A stretch of 64,000 bases of DNA from the NCBI RefSeq assembly GCF_006440675.2, contig NZ_CP083951.1, positions 2,141,501-2,205,500 on the forward strand, read 5' to 3'. Position 1 is the stretch's first letter. Each line of letters opens with the position of its first letter. This stretch comes from Mesorhizobium sp. B2-8-5. Lineage in GTDB: Bacteria > Pseudomonadota > Alphaproteobacteria > Rhizobiales > Rhizobiaceae. This document shows positions 46,080 through 54,628 of the stretch, piece after piece. The position numbers and the translations under genes were made by a program. The notes below the pieces were generated by a model. The model saw only the letters and a program-made list of their open reading frames with translations. It did not search any database and was not told the origin of the DNA.

Positions 46080-46973
46080 TCAACCCATCCTTTGCGTCGC
46101 GGTGGCGGCGAAAGCCGCGTCGATGATGGCGAGCTTGACCGCCTGCGCGGCGAGGTATTCGCCGTAGAATTCGTTCGAGATCCACATGACGGAATGGCCG
46201 CGCTGCCCGAGCCAGCCGACGCTGCCGAGCGCCTCGGCGTCGCGCAACTTGCGCGCAAGGTGGGTGCGCGACAGCTTCAGCCATTTGGCGAAGTCACCGA
46301 TGGAGAGGACGCCCGTCGGGATGCGCTCCCGGCCGGCATCCCGCGGGTCGACGCCGGAGATCAGCCAGTCCATGACGACGCCGCCATTGTTGAGCCAGGT
46401 GAACAGCGAGAAAGTCTGTTGCGGCTCGCGCACCGGCGCGGAGGAGATCAGGCCGTCCGCGATCAGCGGCTGCAGCTTGGCAAGCATCTGCGGCCTTGCC
46501 TGGAACGTTTCCAGCCGGTTCCCGCCGTCAAGGGCATCAAGCGTGTTCAGATGCATATGAATCCAGCCGATCAACGGCTCCAGGGTCATGGCGGGCAGTT
46601 GCAGGGGGCGAATGCGGCCGTCATCGGCCGTCGGCCCGGCCTCCAGGAAATTATAGTGCTGCATTTCCTTGATGAAGGCATGAGCCGTGTTTCGGCTTGC
46701 CACCGCATGCTGAACGGTGACGTCGGCAAAACGCGCCGCGGTCAGTTCCTTTCGATAGTCGCTGGGATCCCGGCGGAAATGCAGGGCAAGACCGATATGC
46801 GCCATCAGCCAGCGTTGCTGGGTGGCGAAGACCGAGGAGGCTCGCGGGTTTCCTTGATAGGCCTGCTGCATCGCCATGGCTTGCGCGCGCACGCAAGCGG
46901 GCAATGCCGGGTGACCGGCAATGTCTTCATAGGTCAACGCACCCTCCCAGCTTCCACCCAAAGATGCTGTCAT
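46080..46973 (-). CDS. putative DNA-binding protein, tandem paralog A
   Basis: This 297-residue protein is of a family that I cannot name. Its C-terminal third looks like a winged helix (SIGDFAKWLKLSRTHLARKL, then GWLGQRGHSVMWIS). The N-terminal two-thirds are helical, with a FATQQRWLMAHIGLALHFRR motif. It is paralogous along its full length to the gene just upstream (47057-47923), with long identical blocks in both halves. It may be a regulator with an N-terminal sensing domain; the target is unknown. It ends seven bases from the convergent ROK gene. Confidence 0.72.
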   Translation of the reverse strand: MTASLGGSWEGALTYEDIAGHPALPACVRAQAMAMQQAYQGNPRASSVFATQQRWLMAHIGLALHFRRDPSDYRKELTAARFADVTVQHAVASRNTAHAFIKEMQHYNFLEAGPTADDGRIRPLQLPAMTLEPLIGWIHMHLNTLDALDGGNRLETFQARPQMLAKLQPLIADGLISSAPVREPQQTFSLFTWLNNGGVVMDWLISGVDPRDAGRERIPTGVLSIGDFAKWLKLSRTHLARKLRDAEALGSVGWLGQRGHSVMWISNEFYGEYLAAQAVKLAIIDAAFAATATQRMG

Positions 46974-47056
46974 GCTCGCAAGTTGCGGATAGCAGTTTTG
47001 GCTGGCGCCTGCCAGTAGCGGGCCGGTTTTGCGCGAGTTGCGCCGATCTCCGGCTG

Positions 47057-47923
47057 TCAGCGGCCTTGCGGAGCTGAAATACAGGCTTCGAAGGCCTCGT
47101 CAACGACGGCGAGCTTGGCTGCCTGGACGGCCATGTACTCGTCGAAGAAAGCCCTCGAAACCCACATCACGGAATGACCGCGCTGGCCGACCCAGCCGAT
47201 GCTGCCGAGCGCCTCGGCATCATGGAGTTTGCGCGCCAGATGCGTGCGTGAGAGCTTCAGCCAGTGCGCGAATTCGCTGACCGAGATAACGCCGGTCGGT
47301 ATCTTGTCGAGATGGACGTCCTCCGGATCGATGCCGCACATCAGCCAGTCCATGACGATACCGCCGTTGTTCAGCCAGATAAATAACGAAAAAGTCTGTC
47401 CGGGCTCCCGCACGCCGTCGCTGGCGAGCAATCCGTCGGCGATCAGCGGCTGCAAGACAGGCAGCATTTCGGGCCGATCGAGGAAGGCTGCCAGCCGGGT
47501 TCCGCCGTCTATACGGTCGAGCGTCGTCAGATGCGCGTAAATCCAGCCGGTGAAGGTCTCGATGGTGCCCGCCGTGACCCGCATGGGGTGGGCGCGGCCA
47601 TCGCCGCTGGCCGAAATATATTCGGCGATGTCGTAGTGCAGCATCTCCTTGACGAACGCCTCGGCGGTGTTGCGGCTGGCCACCGAATTGCGGCGTACGA
47701 CCTCGATGAAACGTGCCATCGTCATTTCGGTGCGGCGGTCGTCGGGATCGCGCCGGAAATGCAGCGCCAGGCCGACATGGCCGAGCAGCCAGCGCTGCTG
47801 GGTGGCAAACACGGCGGCCAGCCGCGGGCTCGTTTCGTAAATATGGATGAGCGCCTTGGCCTGTTCCTGGACACCGCGAAGCGCTGCTGGATGACGGGCG
47901 ATCTCTGCGGCACTCAGCGGCAT
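47057..47923 (-). CDS. putative DNA-binding protein, tandem paralog B
   Basis: The protein has about 288 residues and is homologous along its length to the neighbouring paralog A. It has the same C-terminal winged-helix-like segment (SVSEFAHWLKLSRTHLARKL, GWVGQRGHSVMWVS) and the same FATQQRWLLGHVGLALHFRR motif. The start is uncertain: ATG at 47921-47923 aligns with paralog A, whereas TTG at 47950 or GTG at 47935 are also open. The gap between the two genes is about 83 bases, so they are probably co-transcribed, B first. Confidence 0.72.
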   Translation of the reverse strand: MPLSAAEIARHPAALRGVQEQAKALIHIYETSPRLAAVFATQQRWLLGHVGLALHFRRDPDDRRTEMTMARFIEVVRRNSVASRNTAEAFVKEMLHYDIAEYISASGDGRAHPMRVTAGTIETFTGWIYAHLTTLDRIDGGTRLAAFLDRPEMLPVLQPLIADGLLASDGVREPGQTFSLFIWLNNGGIVMDWLMCGIDPEDVHLDKIPTGVISVSEFAHWLKLSRTHLARKLHDAEALGSIGWVGQRGHSVMWVSRAFFDEYMAVQAAKLAVVDEAFEACISAPQGR

Positions 47924-48263
47924 TTCCTGCGGCACTCCATGCGATTCCAAGCAACGACAAATGAAGATTCCCAGTCTTCGCCGATTGTGTCCAGTTGCCT
48001 ATTGGAACAACGATCGAATAAGTGGTGCATTCCTCGCTAACTCTTTGCACCGGTTCGGGAAAGCCGTCCCGATAATAGCCGGGCCGCGGCCCTGCGTTGA
48101 ATCGACGAGTCCCGCCAAGCAGGCACAGGTTCCACGCCATCGGGGCCGCGGGGGGCGGCTGGCGTCGGCCGATAATCCGCGCGGCCTTTGCAGCCCGCGG
48201 CCGGCGGCCTATCGTGACGGTTGATGGCCGGCCATGGCGCAGCCAATGCCACAGAGTGAAACG
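47924..48263. other. spacer upstream of paralog B and the GNAT gene
   Basis: This divergent spacer of about 340 bases should hold promoters for paralog B (minus) and the acetyltransferase gene (plus). I see no conserved element or convincing gene in it. Confidence 0.4.
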
Positions 48264-49097
48264 ATGCCGAGAACAATCCGGACCCTGACCGCCAGCGAAG
48301 TGGAAACGCTTGTCGACTGGGCGGCGAGGGAGGGCTGGAATCCGGGCATAGACGATGCCACGGCGTTTCGGGCGGCCGATCCGGATGGATTCATCGGCGC
48401 CTTTGCCGGGGGCGAGATGGTGGCCGGCATTTCGGCTGTCGCATACGGCTCGGGCTTCGGCTTCATCGGCCTCTACATCTGCCGGCCCGACCGGCGTGGA
48501 GAAGGCCATGGCAAAGCGGTCTGGGACGCGGGCATGGCGCGCCTCGGCAACCGCATCATCGGTCTCGACGGGGTAGCCGAGCAGCGGGCCAACTACCAGC
48601 GCATGGGCTTCGTGCCAGCCTATGAGACCGTCCGCCACAGCGGCCGCCCCGCCGGCTTGCCCGGCGGTGGCGACATGCGGCCGGTGACGGTTGCCGACAT
48701 GGCCGGGCTGTTCGCCTATGATCGCCAGTGCTTCCCGGCGCCGCGCGAGGGCTTCATTGGCGAGTGGCTACGGCAGCCGCGGATTGCGCTGCTCTCAGCC
48801 GGATCCGACGCTATCGCCGGTTACGGCGTGGCGCGCCGATGCCGGGAGGGTTTCAAGGTCGGGCCGCTGTTCGCCGACGCGACGGACGTGGCCCTGGCGA
48901 TGGTGGCGGACCTCTCGGACGCAACGGCCGGCGAGGAATTGCATATCGACGTGCCGGCCGGCCAGGTTCAATTCACCACCATGCTTCAAGCCGCCGGCTT
49001 GGTTCCGGGCTTTACGACGACACGCATGTACAAAGGCGGCAAGCCCGGCAACGCCCCCTCGACGGTTTTCGGCGTCACGACGCTCGAACTGGGATGA
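48264..49097 (+). CDS. GNAT-family N-acetyltransferase
   Basis: The protein of about 277 residues has an N-terminal GNAT domain with the acetyl-CoA-binding loop CRPDRRGEGHGKAVWD. A second C-terminal GNAT-like domain (about 145-277) starts MRPVTVADMAGLFAYDRQCF. This two-domain arrangement is seen in YitH-like acetyltransferases. The acceptor is unknown. In-frame ATGs at 48234, 48246 and 48264 are possible; the last is chosen because the protein then begins MPRTIRTLTASEVETL. None has a strong ribosome-binding site. Confidence 0.82.
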   Translation: MPRTIRTLTASEVETLVDWAAREGWNPGIDDATAFRAADPDGFIGAFAGGEMVAGISAVAYGSGFGFIGLYICRPDRRGEGHGKAVWDAGMARLGNRIIGLDGVAEQRANYQRMGFVPAYETVRHSGRPAGLPGGGDMRPVTVADMAGLFAYDRQCFPAPREGFIGEWLRQPRIALLSAGSDAIAGYGVARRCREGFKVGPLFADATDVALAMVADLSDATAGEELHIDVPAGQVQFTTMLQAAGLVPGFTTTRMYKGGKPGNAPSTVFGVTTLELG

Positions 49098-49192
49098 TCG
49101 CGCTGAGATCATTGTTTTGCCTGGCTGGTCCATGCGACATGGCCCAATGACGTGGTTGCCTTTGCCGGGCTGCGTTGCGTGGAGGTTATCGA

Positions 49193-49963
49193 ATGGCTGG
49201 CAGGACGATCCTCATCGCCGGCGGCGCCGGGGGAATGGGTCTGGCGACCGGACTGCGCTTCGCCGCTGACGGCGAGCGGATCGCGCTCGCCGATCTTGCC
49301 GGCCCCAAGCTCGACGCCGCCGTGGCGAAGATTGCCGCGACCGGGGCGGACGTGATCGGTTTGCCGCTCGACATCCGCTCCGTCGACGCCTGCCGCGAGG
49401 TGGTGGGCAAGGCCAAGGAATGGGGCGGCGCCATCGACATCCTCGTCAACGCCGCAGGAGTCTGGCTGGAGGGGCCGGCAAGCGAGGTCGAGGAGGAGCA
49501 GTGGGACCTGGTGCTGGACGTCAATCTCAAGGGCGCGTTCTTCCTGGTCTCGGCCGCCATTCCGCATCTGTCGGCCGCGCAAGGCGTGATCGTCAACATT
49601 GCCTCCGACGCCGGCATCGTCGGCAACAATGGGTCGGCCGTCTATTGCGCCTCGAAGGGCGGGCTGGTGCTTTTGACCAAGGCTCTTGCCCTGAGCTTCG
49701 CCCCGCACAGCATCAGGGTCAATGCGGTCTGCCCCGGCGACACGGCAACGCCGATGATCGAATATCAGGCCAAAACCTATGGCGCAGACGACCCCGACGG
49801 CTACAAGCGCCGGCTTCTCGGGCACTATCCGCAAGGGGACAGAGCAAGGTTCATCCAGGTGGAGGAGATTGCTTCCTTCATCCATTATCTTTGCCAGCCG
49901 GGCGCGGCGCCGATCACCGGAGCCGCGCTTTCGATCGATTTCGGCGTCACCGCCGGTTATTGA
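49193..49963 (+). CDS. short-chain dehydrogenase/reductase (SDR), first
   Basis: This 256-residue SDR has a Rossmann glycine motif (GGAGGMGLATG), the NAAG segment, and catalytic S, Y and K in IASDAGIVGNNGSAVYCASKGG (key residues Tyr and Lys of YxxxK). The C-terminal ITGAALSIDFGVTAGY is typical. ATG at 49193 with GGAGG upstream. It is followed 68 bases later by a second SDR, probably in one operon. The substrate cannot be deduced. Confidence 0.9.
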   Translation: MAGRTILIAGGAGGMGLATGLRFAADGERIALADLAGPKLDAAVAKIAATGADVIGLPLDIRSVDACREVVGKAKEWGGAIDILVNAAGVWLEGPASEVEEEQWDLVLDVNLKGAFFLVSAAIPHLSAAQGVIVNIASDAGIVGNNGSAVYCASKGGLVLLTKALALSFAPHSIRVNAVCPGDTATPMIEYQAKTYGADDPDGYKRRLLGHYPQGDRARFIQVEEIASFIHYLCQPGAAPITGAALSIDFGVTAGY

Positions 49964-50031
49964 ACCGGTACGGCTCATCGCGGGTGTGATTGGCCGCGCC
50001 GGCATGTCGGCACCTTTATCCTGGAGGGCAA

Positions 50032-50793
50032 ATGGTCGTGTTTCGCAAATCCCGCAAGGCGCTGGTGACCGGCGCGGGCGCCGCCGACGGCATCGGTATC
50101 GCGATCGCGCGTGCGTTGGGCGAGGCAGGTGTTTCGGTCACCATCACCGCTTCGTCCAAACGCGTCGAGCAACGAGCGGCGGAACTGCGGGGGGAGGGGC
50201 TCGATGTCCGCGCTTTCATGGCCGACCTGACGCTCTCCGGCGATGTCGAGCGGTTACGTGCCGAAACCGGCGAAATCGATATCCTCGTCAACAATGCCGG
50301 GATGGGCACCGTCGCCCAGCCGGCGTTGCAGCGGCGGTTTCTCGATCTCAGCGAAAGCGAATGGGACCGCGGCATCGATGTCAGCCTGAAAACCGCCTTT
50401 TTGAGCACGCGCGGATTTCTGGCCGGCATGGTGCAGCGCGGCCATGGGCGCGTCGTCAACATGGCCTCGGTGACGGGGCCTTACGTATCCAATGAAGGCG
50501 AGGCCGCCTATTCCGCTGCCAAGGCCGGCATGGTCGGCCTGACGCATGCGCTTGCCCTGGAGGTCGGCCGCAGCGGCGTCACCGTCAATGCCGTGGCGCC
50601 GGGGTGGATCGCGACGGGCGCCTCGACGCCGGAGGAACTTGTCGCTGCCCGGAACACGCCGCTAGGCCGCGCCGGCAGCCCCGCGGAAGTCGCGGCCGCC
50701 GTGCTGTTCCTGGCATCCGACGCAGCCAGTTATGTCAACGGCACCGTTCTCGTCGTGGACGGCGGCAACATCCTGCAGGAACGCAAGGGCTGA
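50032..50793 (+). CDS. short-chain dehydrogenase/reductase (SDR), second
   Basis: The 253-residue SDR has a cofactor motif GAGAADGIGIAIA, the NNAGMG segment, and catalytic S/Y/K in MASVTGPYVSNEGEAAYSAA (YxxxK). The ending NGTVLVVDGGNILQ is typical of 3-oxoacyl-ACP reductase-like SDRs. ATG at 50032 with GGAGGG upstream; the frame opens at 49990. It is the last gene of ordinary high-GC character before the accessory stretch. Confidence 0.9.
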   Translation: MVVFRKSRKALVTGAGAADGIGIAIARALGEAGVSVTITASSKRVEQRAAELRGEGLDVRAFMADLTLSGDVERLRAETGEIDILVNNAGMGTVAQPALQRRFLDLSESEWDRGIDVSLKTAFLSTRGFLAGMVQRGHGRVVNMASVTGPYVSNEGEAAYSAAKAGMVGLTHALALEVGRSGVTVNAVAPGWIATGASTPEELVAARNTPLGRAGSPAEVAAAVLFLASDAASYVNGTVLVVDGGNILQERKG

Positions 50794-51002
50794 CCGCGTG
50801 CGCGAAAGCCAAAATGTAGGGAAATGGTAGCGGGAGACCGTTCTGTCCGCTTTCAACACTGCCCACAATCCCATTCGAATTGTTTGCCGCCGCCTAGCAG
50901 AGGCCGATGCACAGGATGTAACAGCACGGTTGTCTTGAGTGGCGCGAGGCGGTCGCTTGGGTTAGGAACGCATTCTCGCTTCGCGCTCTGGGGCAAACGC
51001 CA

Positions 51003-52022
51003 ATGATTTCAGACGACAAATTCATCGAACTCATTACAGCTGGAATAAACCGGCTAACAATGGAGAGCGCCGAGGTCCAGTGGAATGTGAAGATCGACCG
51101 TCGGCAGTTCGACGTTCTCGCCACCATTCAGGCAGGACTTTATCACGTGCTGATCGGGTTCGAGGTCAAGCACAAAAAGCGATCAATCTCGGTTGAGATG
51201 ATGGATGCCTTTGTAACCAAGGCCAAGGATGCGAAAGTCCATAAGGCGGTTTTCGTTAGTACCAGCGATTATCAAGAGGGTGCAATTCGAGTTGCAGAGC
51301 GCCACGATGTTGATCTCTTCAAGATCACCTTCCCGACCAATGACTTTAGGCTCCCTCCCATCACTGTGTTGGCTGGCGATGGGTCGCCACCATTCATGGT
51401 ACAACCCGAGGTACGAGACCTAGGGGAGACAGATGCCCATCGGGTTGTTCGCGTTACGCTCGAATACGACGACGGCTCGAAGACAAATCTGCCTAGTGAG
51501 CCTTCGCAGATGAACTACTATCTCCAAAAGACGTCGGTTGAGGGAGGGGGAAGTTTGCTCGATGTGGTGCAGCCGCAAGCTGCGCAACCGATTGCCGATG
51601 GTACATCGATCATTCGTAGGGTGGCGCTCGGTCGCGCAGTCATCTCACCAGACACCTACTTCGTCAGGTCCGGGATAGTTGCGGCTATCGAGGCGGAGAT
51701 CGTGCGTATCCGCGCCCGTGTGCTGGATGCTGACGTCAGGGTGGAGTTGTCAGCTGTTTCCGCGCAGGTTTCATACGAGAACGTGTTGACCGGCCAGAAA
51801 TTTGAAACGGACCTTTCGACATTGCCGCTTGGCGGGACGTCATTCGAGGCCGGAAAGTTCTATTTCCTATACCATCCCCTTCGCTACTACTACGTGGACG
51901 AGGTCGTCGGAGATCGTATTACCTTGTATCTCGTTGAGAGCTTTCAGGACGGCGAGCTGATCGCAGCGATCATGGAAACGAACGTTAAGCATTCGGTTTT
52001 CTATATACCGCTGACAGACTAG
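51003..52022 (+). CDS. protein with Mrr-like PD-(D/E)XK nuclease motif at the N-terminus
   Basis: The 339-residue protein was not recognised by name. Its N-terminal part (about 25-115) has the restriction-endonuclease-like pattern: D37 in RRQFDVLAT and E54-x-K56 in IGFEVKHKK. A predicted alpha-beta region with VHKAVFVSTSDYQEGAIRVA follows, as in Mrr-type restriction or DNA-repair nucleases. The remaining part (about 120-339) is beta-rich and unknown. Base composition is clearly less GC-rich than upstream genes. It is alone, with over 200 bases on each side. A role in restriction, defence or mobile-element biology is inference. Confidence 0.7.
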   Translation: MISDDKFIELITAGINRLTMESAEVQWNVKIDRRQFDVLATIQAGLYHVLIGFEVKHKKRSISVEMMDAFVTKAKDAKVHKAVFVSTSDYQEGAIRVAERHDVDLFKITFPTNDFRLPPITVLAGDGSPPFMVQPEVRDLGETDAHRVVRVTLEYDDGSKTNLPSEPSQMNYYLQKTSVEGGGSLLDVVQPQAAQPIADGTSIIRRVALGRAVISPDTYFVRSGIVAAIEAEIVRIRARVLDADVRVELSAVSAQVSYENVLTGQKFETDLSTLPLGGTSFEAGKFYFLYHPLRYYYVDEVVGDRITLYLVESFQDGELIAAIMETNVKHSVFYIPLTD

Positions 52023-52569
52023 ACGATCATTCGACGGTTGGAGGGGCGGCTCGCAAAAATGAAGGCTCGGTAGCTGAGGGCCAGTGCCCAATCGATAGGC
52101 GAAGATCGAATTGCACTGAGTGTTGCGGGGATGTAGCGAGACAATGCACACCCGGAACGGAGACCTCTCGACCAGCCGCACGCTCGGTCTCGTCGCAAAG
52201 TCAAAGAGCCTATGCATGCCAGTGAGTTGACGAGTTCATGTCCGTAAAACCGGACCCATGTCCTCGGCTTGAAAATGAGAACTCATTCCTCTGTAGGGAC
52301 ACGTTCCAAGCGTGAGCACGTCCCGGAAGTGGCCATGAACGTCTCTGATGCAGAAGCTTTGATCCCGGCTCGATTTTAGTTCGCATGCTAGGCATTAATC
52401 CGCCATGCCTTGATAGCGGGGCATTGGTTTTGGCCTCCCTCGAAAACAGGGAGACGGAGAGACACTGACGACAAAAGCCATGCCGAATGCGATGCTCGTC
52501 GCGGCGTGAAATCAATTTCACATGCTCGCGGGAGTATATCACTCAGCCAACACTGCTGGCCGTTGTGGA
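52023..52569. other. long spacer containing leader repeat A
   Basis: This 547-base stretch has no credible gene; several short frames are open, but none has a family-like sequence. It contains the first copy of a leader-like repeat at 52371-52460, which here is not followed by an obvious gene. Confidence 0.5.
52371..52460 (+). repeat. leader repeat, copy A
   Basis: About 90 bases match 54541-54628 closely (roughly 80% by eye). Both copies hold the word ATGCTAGGCATTAAT, a GGCAT/ATGCC inverted repeat, and a second hairpin CTCCCT/AGGGAG with a CGAAA-containing loop. In copy B the element directly precedes a gene. In copy A the downstream gene is absent or decayed. Confidence 0.7.
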
Positions 52570-53091
52570 CTAGCTGCTGGTGCAACAGTAGACCAGTTGG
52601 CCCTCATCCAAGCACTTTGGCTCGATGTTCCCAACCTTGGTTGTTGAGACGACGGTAATGTCGCCGTTCTGGCTCTTTTTGCACTCCATGCACTGCGATT
52701 TCGAGGCGCACAACTTGTCGATTAAGGCTGCATAGGTTGGCGCACTTGTGTCCAAAAAGAACAGCTTCCCAAGCAAGGCTTGGTCTTGATCGGAGCCTTG
52801 GAGCTGTATCGAAAGATGTGCGTTTTTATCCTTCTCCAGCTGCGCTACCAAGTTCCTCAGTTCACCGCTATGCGAAACTGACCGTGGCGGACTTGGCGCG
52901 CTAAATTTGTACAAGGCATAGAAAATTAGCCCCCCGAAAACAAGTATAAATAATACCGCAATAAGTCCGGAAAAAACGGGACCTATCTGCGAGAACGAAA
53001 AGCCAAGCCTGTCGCTGCCGTATTGATAAAACAGGTAGAGGGCGAGACCCGGAATGCCGAAGCTGACCAGTGCAGTTACTATCTGTGCCAT
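52570..53091 (-). CDS. membrane protein with Cys-rich C-terminal domain, unknown function
   Basis: The 173-residue protein has two N-terminal membrane segments (about 4-23 and 38-61). A soluble C-terminal domain of about 110 residues contains several cysteines (CASKSQCMECKK and a C-terminal CCTSS). No family is recognised. It lies ten bases downstream of a secreted Cys-containing protein gene on the same strand, so the two are an operon and may work together at the cell envelope. Confidence 0.6.
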   Translation of the reverse strand: MAQIVTALVSFGIPGLALYLFYQYGSDRLGFSFSQIGPVFSGLIAVLFILVFGGLIFYALYKFSAPSPPRSVSHSGELRNLVAQLEKDKNAHLSIQLQGSDQDQALLGKLFFLDTSAPTYAALIDKLCASKSQCMECKKSQNGDITVVSTTKVGNIEPKCLDEGQLVYCCTSS

Positions 53092-53101
53092 TGGACTACC
53101 G

Positions 53102-53605
53102 CTATTTACAAGTTCCGTTTTTACTGGAGCTTTGCGCGATTATCATAATGTGAAAGTCGTTCAATTCTGCGTCAACACAGCCCTCCTTGTTGAAATTTTG
53201 AACCATGCCTTCGAGGAATAATGAGTTCGTGAAGATGGCCCCAAATTTGTCGGCCAGTTCCTTGAACCGCTCCGGGGGCACGGCTGTGGCGGCCACGGTG
53301 GCAAGAACACTGGCAGTTACCGGTTCTTTGCTCCACGCTTCGAGCGCGCTGAAAGCTGTCTTGGGAGATGCAAAATCAATCTTATAGCCCGCAGCCTGCC
53401 ACTTACTTGGATCGGCGAAATCACCGGAGGCGTCAGATGCCGGGAAATTAATGGTGCAATAATCAGCACTCTCGCTTCGGGAGCAACTGCCGGCACCTGC
53501 AGCCTCTGCCTCATGCTGGTCGCATTTGCACGTCTTGGCGATTACCGCACTGTTCAAAGACCCAAGCACAAGCGCTGTGGCGTAAAAAAATCGGAGCAAA
53601 CGCAT
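53102..53605 (-). CDS. secreted Cys-containing protein of unknown function
   Basis: The 167-residue protein has a clear Sec signal peptide (MRLLRFFYATALVLGSLNSA, cleavage likely after VIA). The mature N-terminus has cysteines (KTCKCDQHEAEAAGAGSC). ATG at 53603-53605 is chosen because GGGAGG lies eight bases upstream; an in-frame TTG at 53620 is less likely. It is followed at ten bases by a membrane protein gene, also with multiple Cys, suggesting a periplasmic or envelope complex. No named domain recognised. Confidence 0.65.
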   Translation of the reverse strand: MRLLRFFYATALVLGSLNSAVIAKTCKCDQHEAEAAGAGSCSRSESADYCTINFPASDASGDFADPSKWQAAGYKIDFASPKTAFSALEAWSKEPVTASVLATVAATAVPPERFKELADKFGAIFTNSLFLEGMVQNFNKEGCVDAELNDFHIMIIAQSSSKNGTCK

Positions 53606-53812
53606 TGCCGCCTCCCTCAAAGCGGGTTTGAAATTAGTTGTAGAAGAAGTTTAGGACAAGCCACACGCCGGATTATGCACTACCGACTTTCGGGCATGTC
53701 TTTGTGGGAATTTGACGGGGCGAAAGCAATTTGGTCGGTATGCATGACCCCGCCCTTCAGGGTGCTCAGCTTTCGCGAGAGAGCGGGCGATTAGACAAGG
53801 GGCGAGGGCTGG

Positions 53813-54493
53813 ATGCCGGACACAACATTCAAGGAAAAATCTCATCGCCGCCGTTCCCTTCGAGAGGACCCAATACGACGTGGTGAGATAGCGCAAAAGA
53901 TTGCAAGCGCGATCAATGCCACCGTTTCGAACGAAATCATCTCCGGCATGCATGAGCCGGTGATCACGACATCAATAAGAAACAAACTGGAAGAGATGTC
54001 GCAACGTGGCGATCTGAACATTCAGGGATATTCCCTTGCCGTCTACGGATGCGAAGCAGTGGCAATGGGGAAGTCGTCACAGGAGATAACGACCGGGATC
54101 GATCTCTATTTTGGCGTCGAGATATCTGATGATGACTACGTTTCCAAGGGTTTGCTGATACAGGCGAAGAAGGCCAATCAACTGCGAGGGGAAAAGCTTA
54201 TAACCCAGTGTGCAAAAATGACCCGGCTTAACCCGGAAGCTTACGTCTGGATTTATGAACCCGAAGGCGTCCGCATACTTTCGGCGTCGAGTATACTCGG
54301 GCGACGCGAGACCAGCGTCGCCAAACTCAAGCGGGAGGATATGGTGGATCATATAGACGCAATTCTGGAATGTTCCAAAGGCTCACCATTTCTTGCTCTG
54401 CCCACCGGACCAAACAAGCGAGCAGCGCTTAGTGAAATGATGAACCAATTGCATGCCAAAGCGGCCTTGGAACTGGTTATCTCCCGCAGTTAG
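53813..54493 (+). CDS. protein with PD-(D/E)XK-like (QxK) motif, unknown function
   Basis: This 226-residue protein is of a family that I do not recognise. Residues D97 in TGIDLYFGVEI and Q117-x-K119 in LLIQAKKAN follow the spacing and hydrophobic context of a restriction-endonuclease-like fold with the QxK variant. The downstream segment AYVWIYEPEGVRILSASSIL resembles the strand after such a core. It lies divergent from the secreted/membrane pair and about 135 bases before the RarA-C-like gene. With the Mrr-like gene at 51003 it gives two nuclease-like genes in one short region. Function is inference. Confidence 0.6.
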   Translation: MPDTTFKEKSHRRRSLREDPIRRGEIAQKIASAINATVSNEIISGMHEPVITTSIRNKLEEMSQRGDLNIQGYSLAVYGCEAVAMGKSSQEITTGIDLYFGVEISDDDYVSKGLLIQAKKANQLRGEKLITQCAKMTRLNPEAYVWIYEPEGVRILSASSILGRRETSVAKLKREDMVDHIDAILECSKGSPFLALPTGPNKRAALSEMMNQLHAKAALELVISRS

Positions 54494-54540
54494 ACATCGA
54501 TCTAGCCGATAGCGCCCGTCTGTTACGATAGGTCTGCGGT

Positions 54541-54628
54541 CGATTTAGTTCGTATGCTAGGCATTAATCTGCCATGCCTGATGGTGGGAAACAGGTTGTG
54601 GTCCTCCCTCGAAATAGGGAGACCGAAG
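54541..54628 (+). promoter_or_regulatory. leader repeat, copy B, directly upstream of a gene
   Basis: This is the second copy of the leader-like repeat at 52371-52460. It contains GGCAT/ATGCC and CTCCCT/AGGGAG hairpins and ends immediately at the ATG of the next gene. Conservation of both hairpins with changes mainly in loops and linkers suggests a promoter/5' leader or a protein-binding site rather than coding sequence. Confidence 0.6.

Noticed and set aside
50821..50900. tRNA gene at the left edge of the accessory region
   Set aside because: The GGTAGCGGGAGA word recalls a tRNA 3' end, but no T-arm or anticodon arm can be drawn around it.
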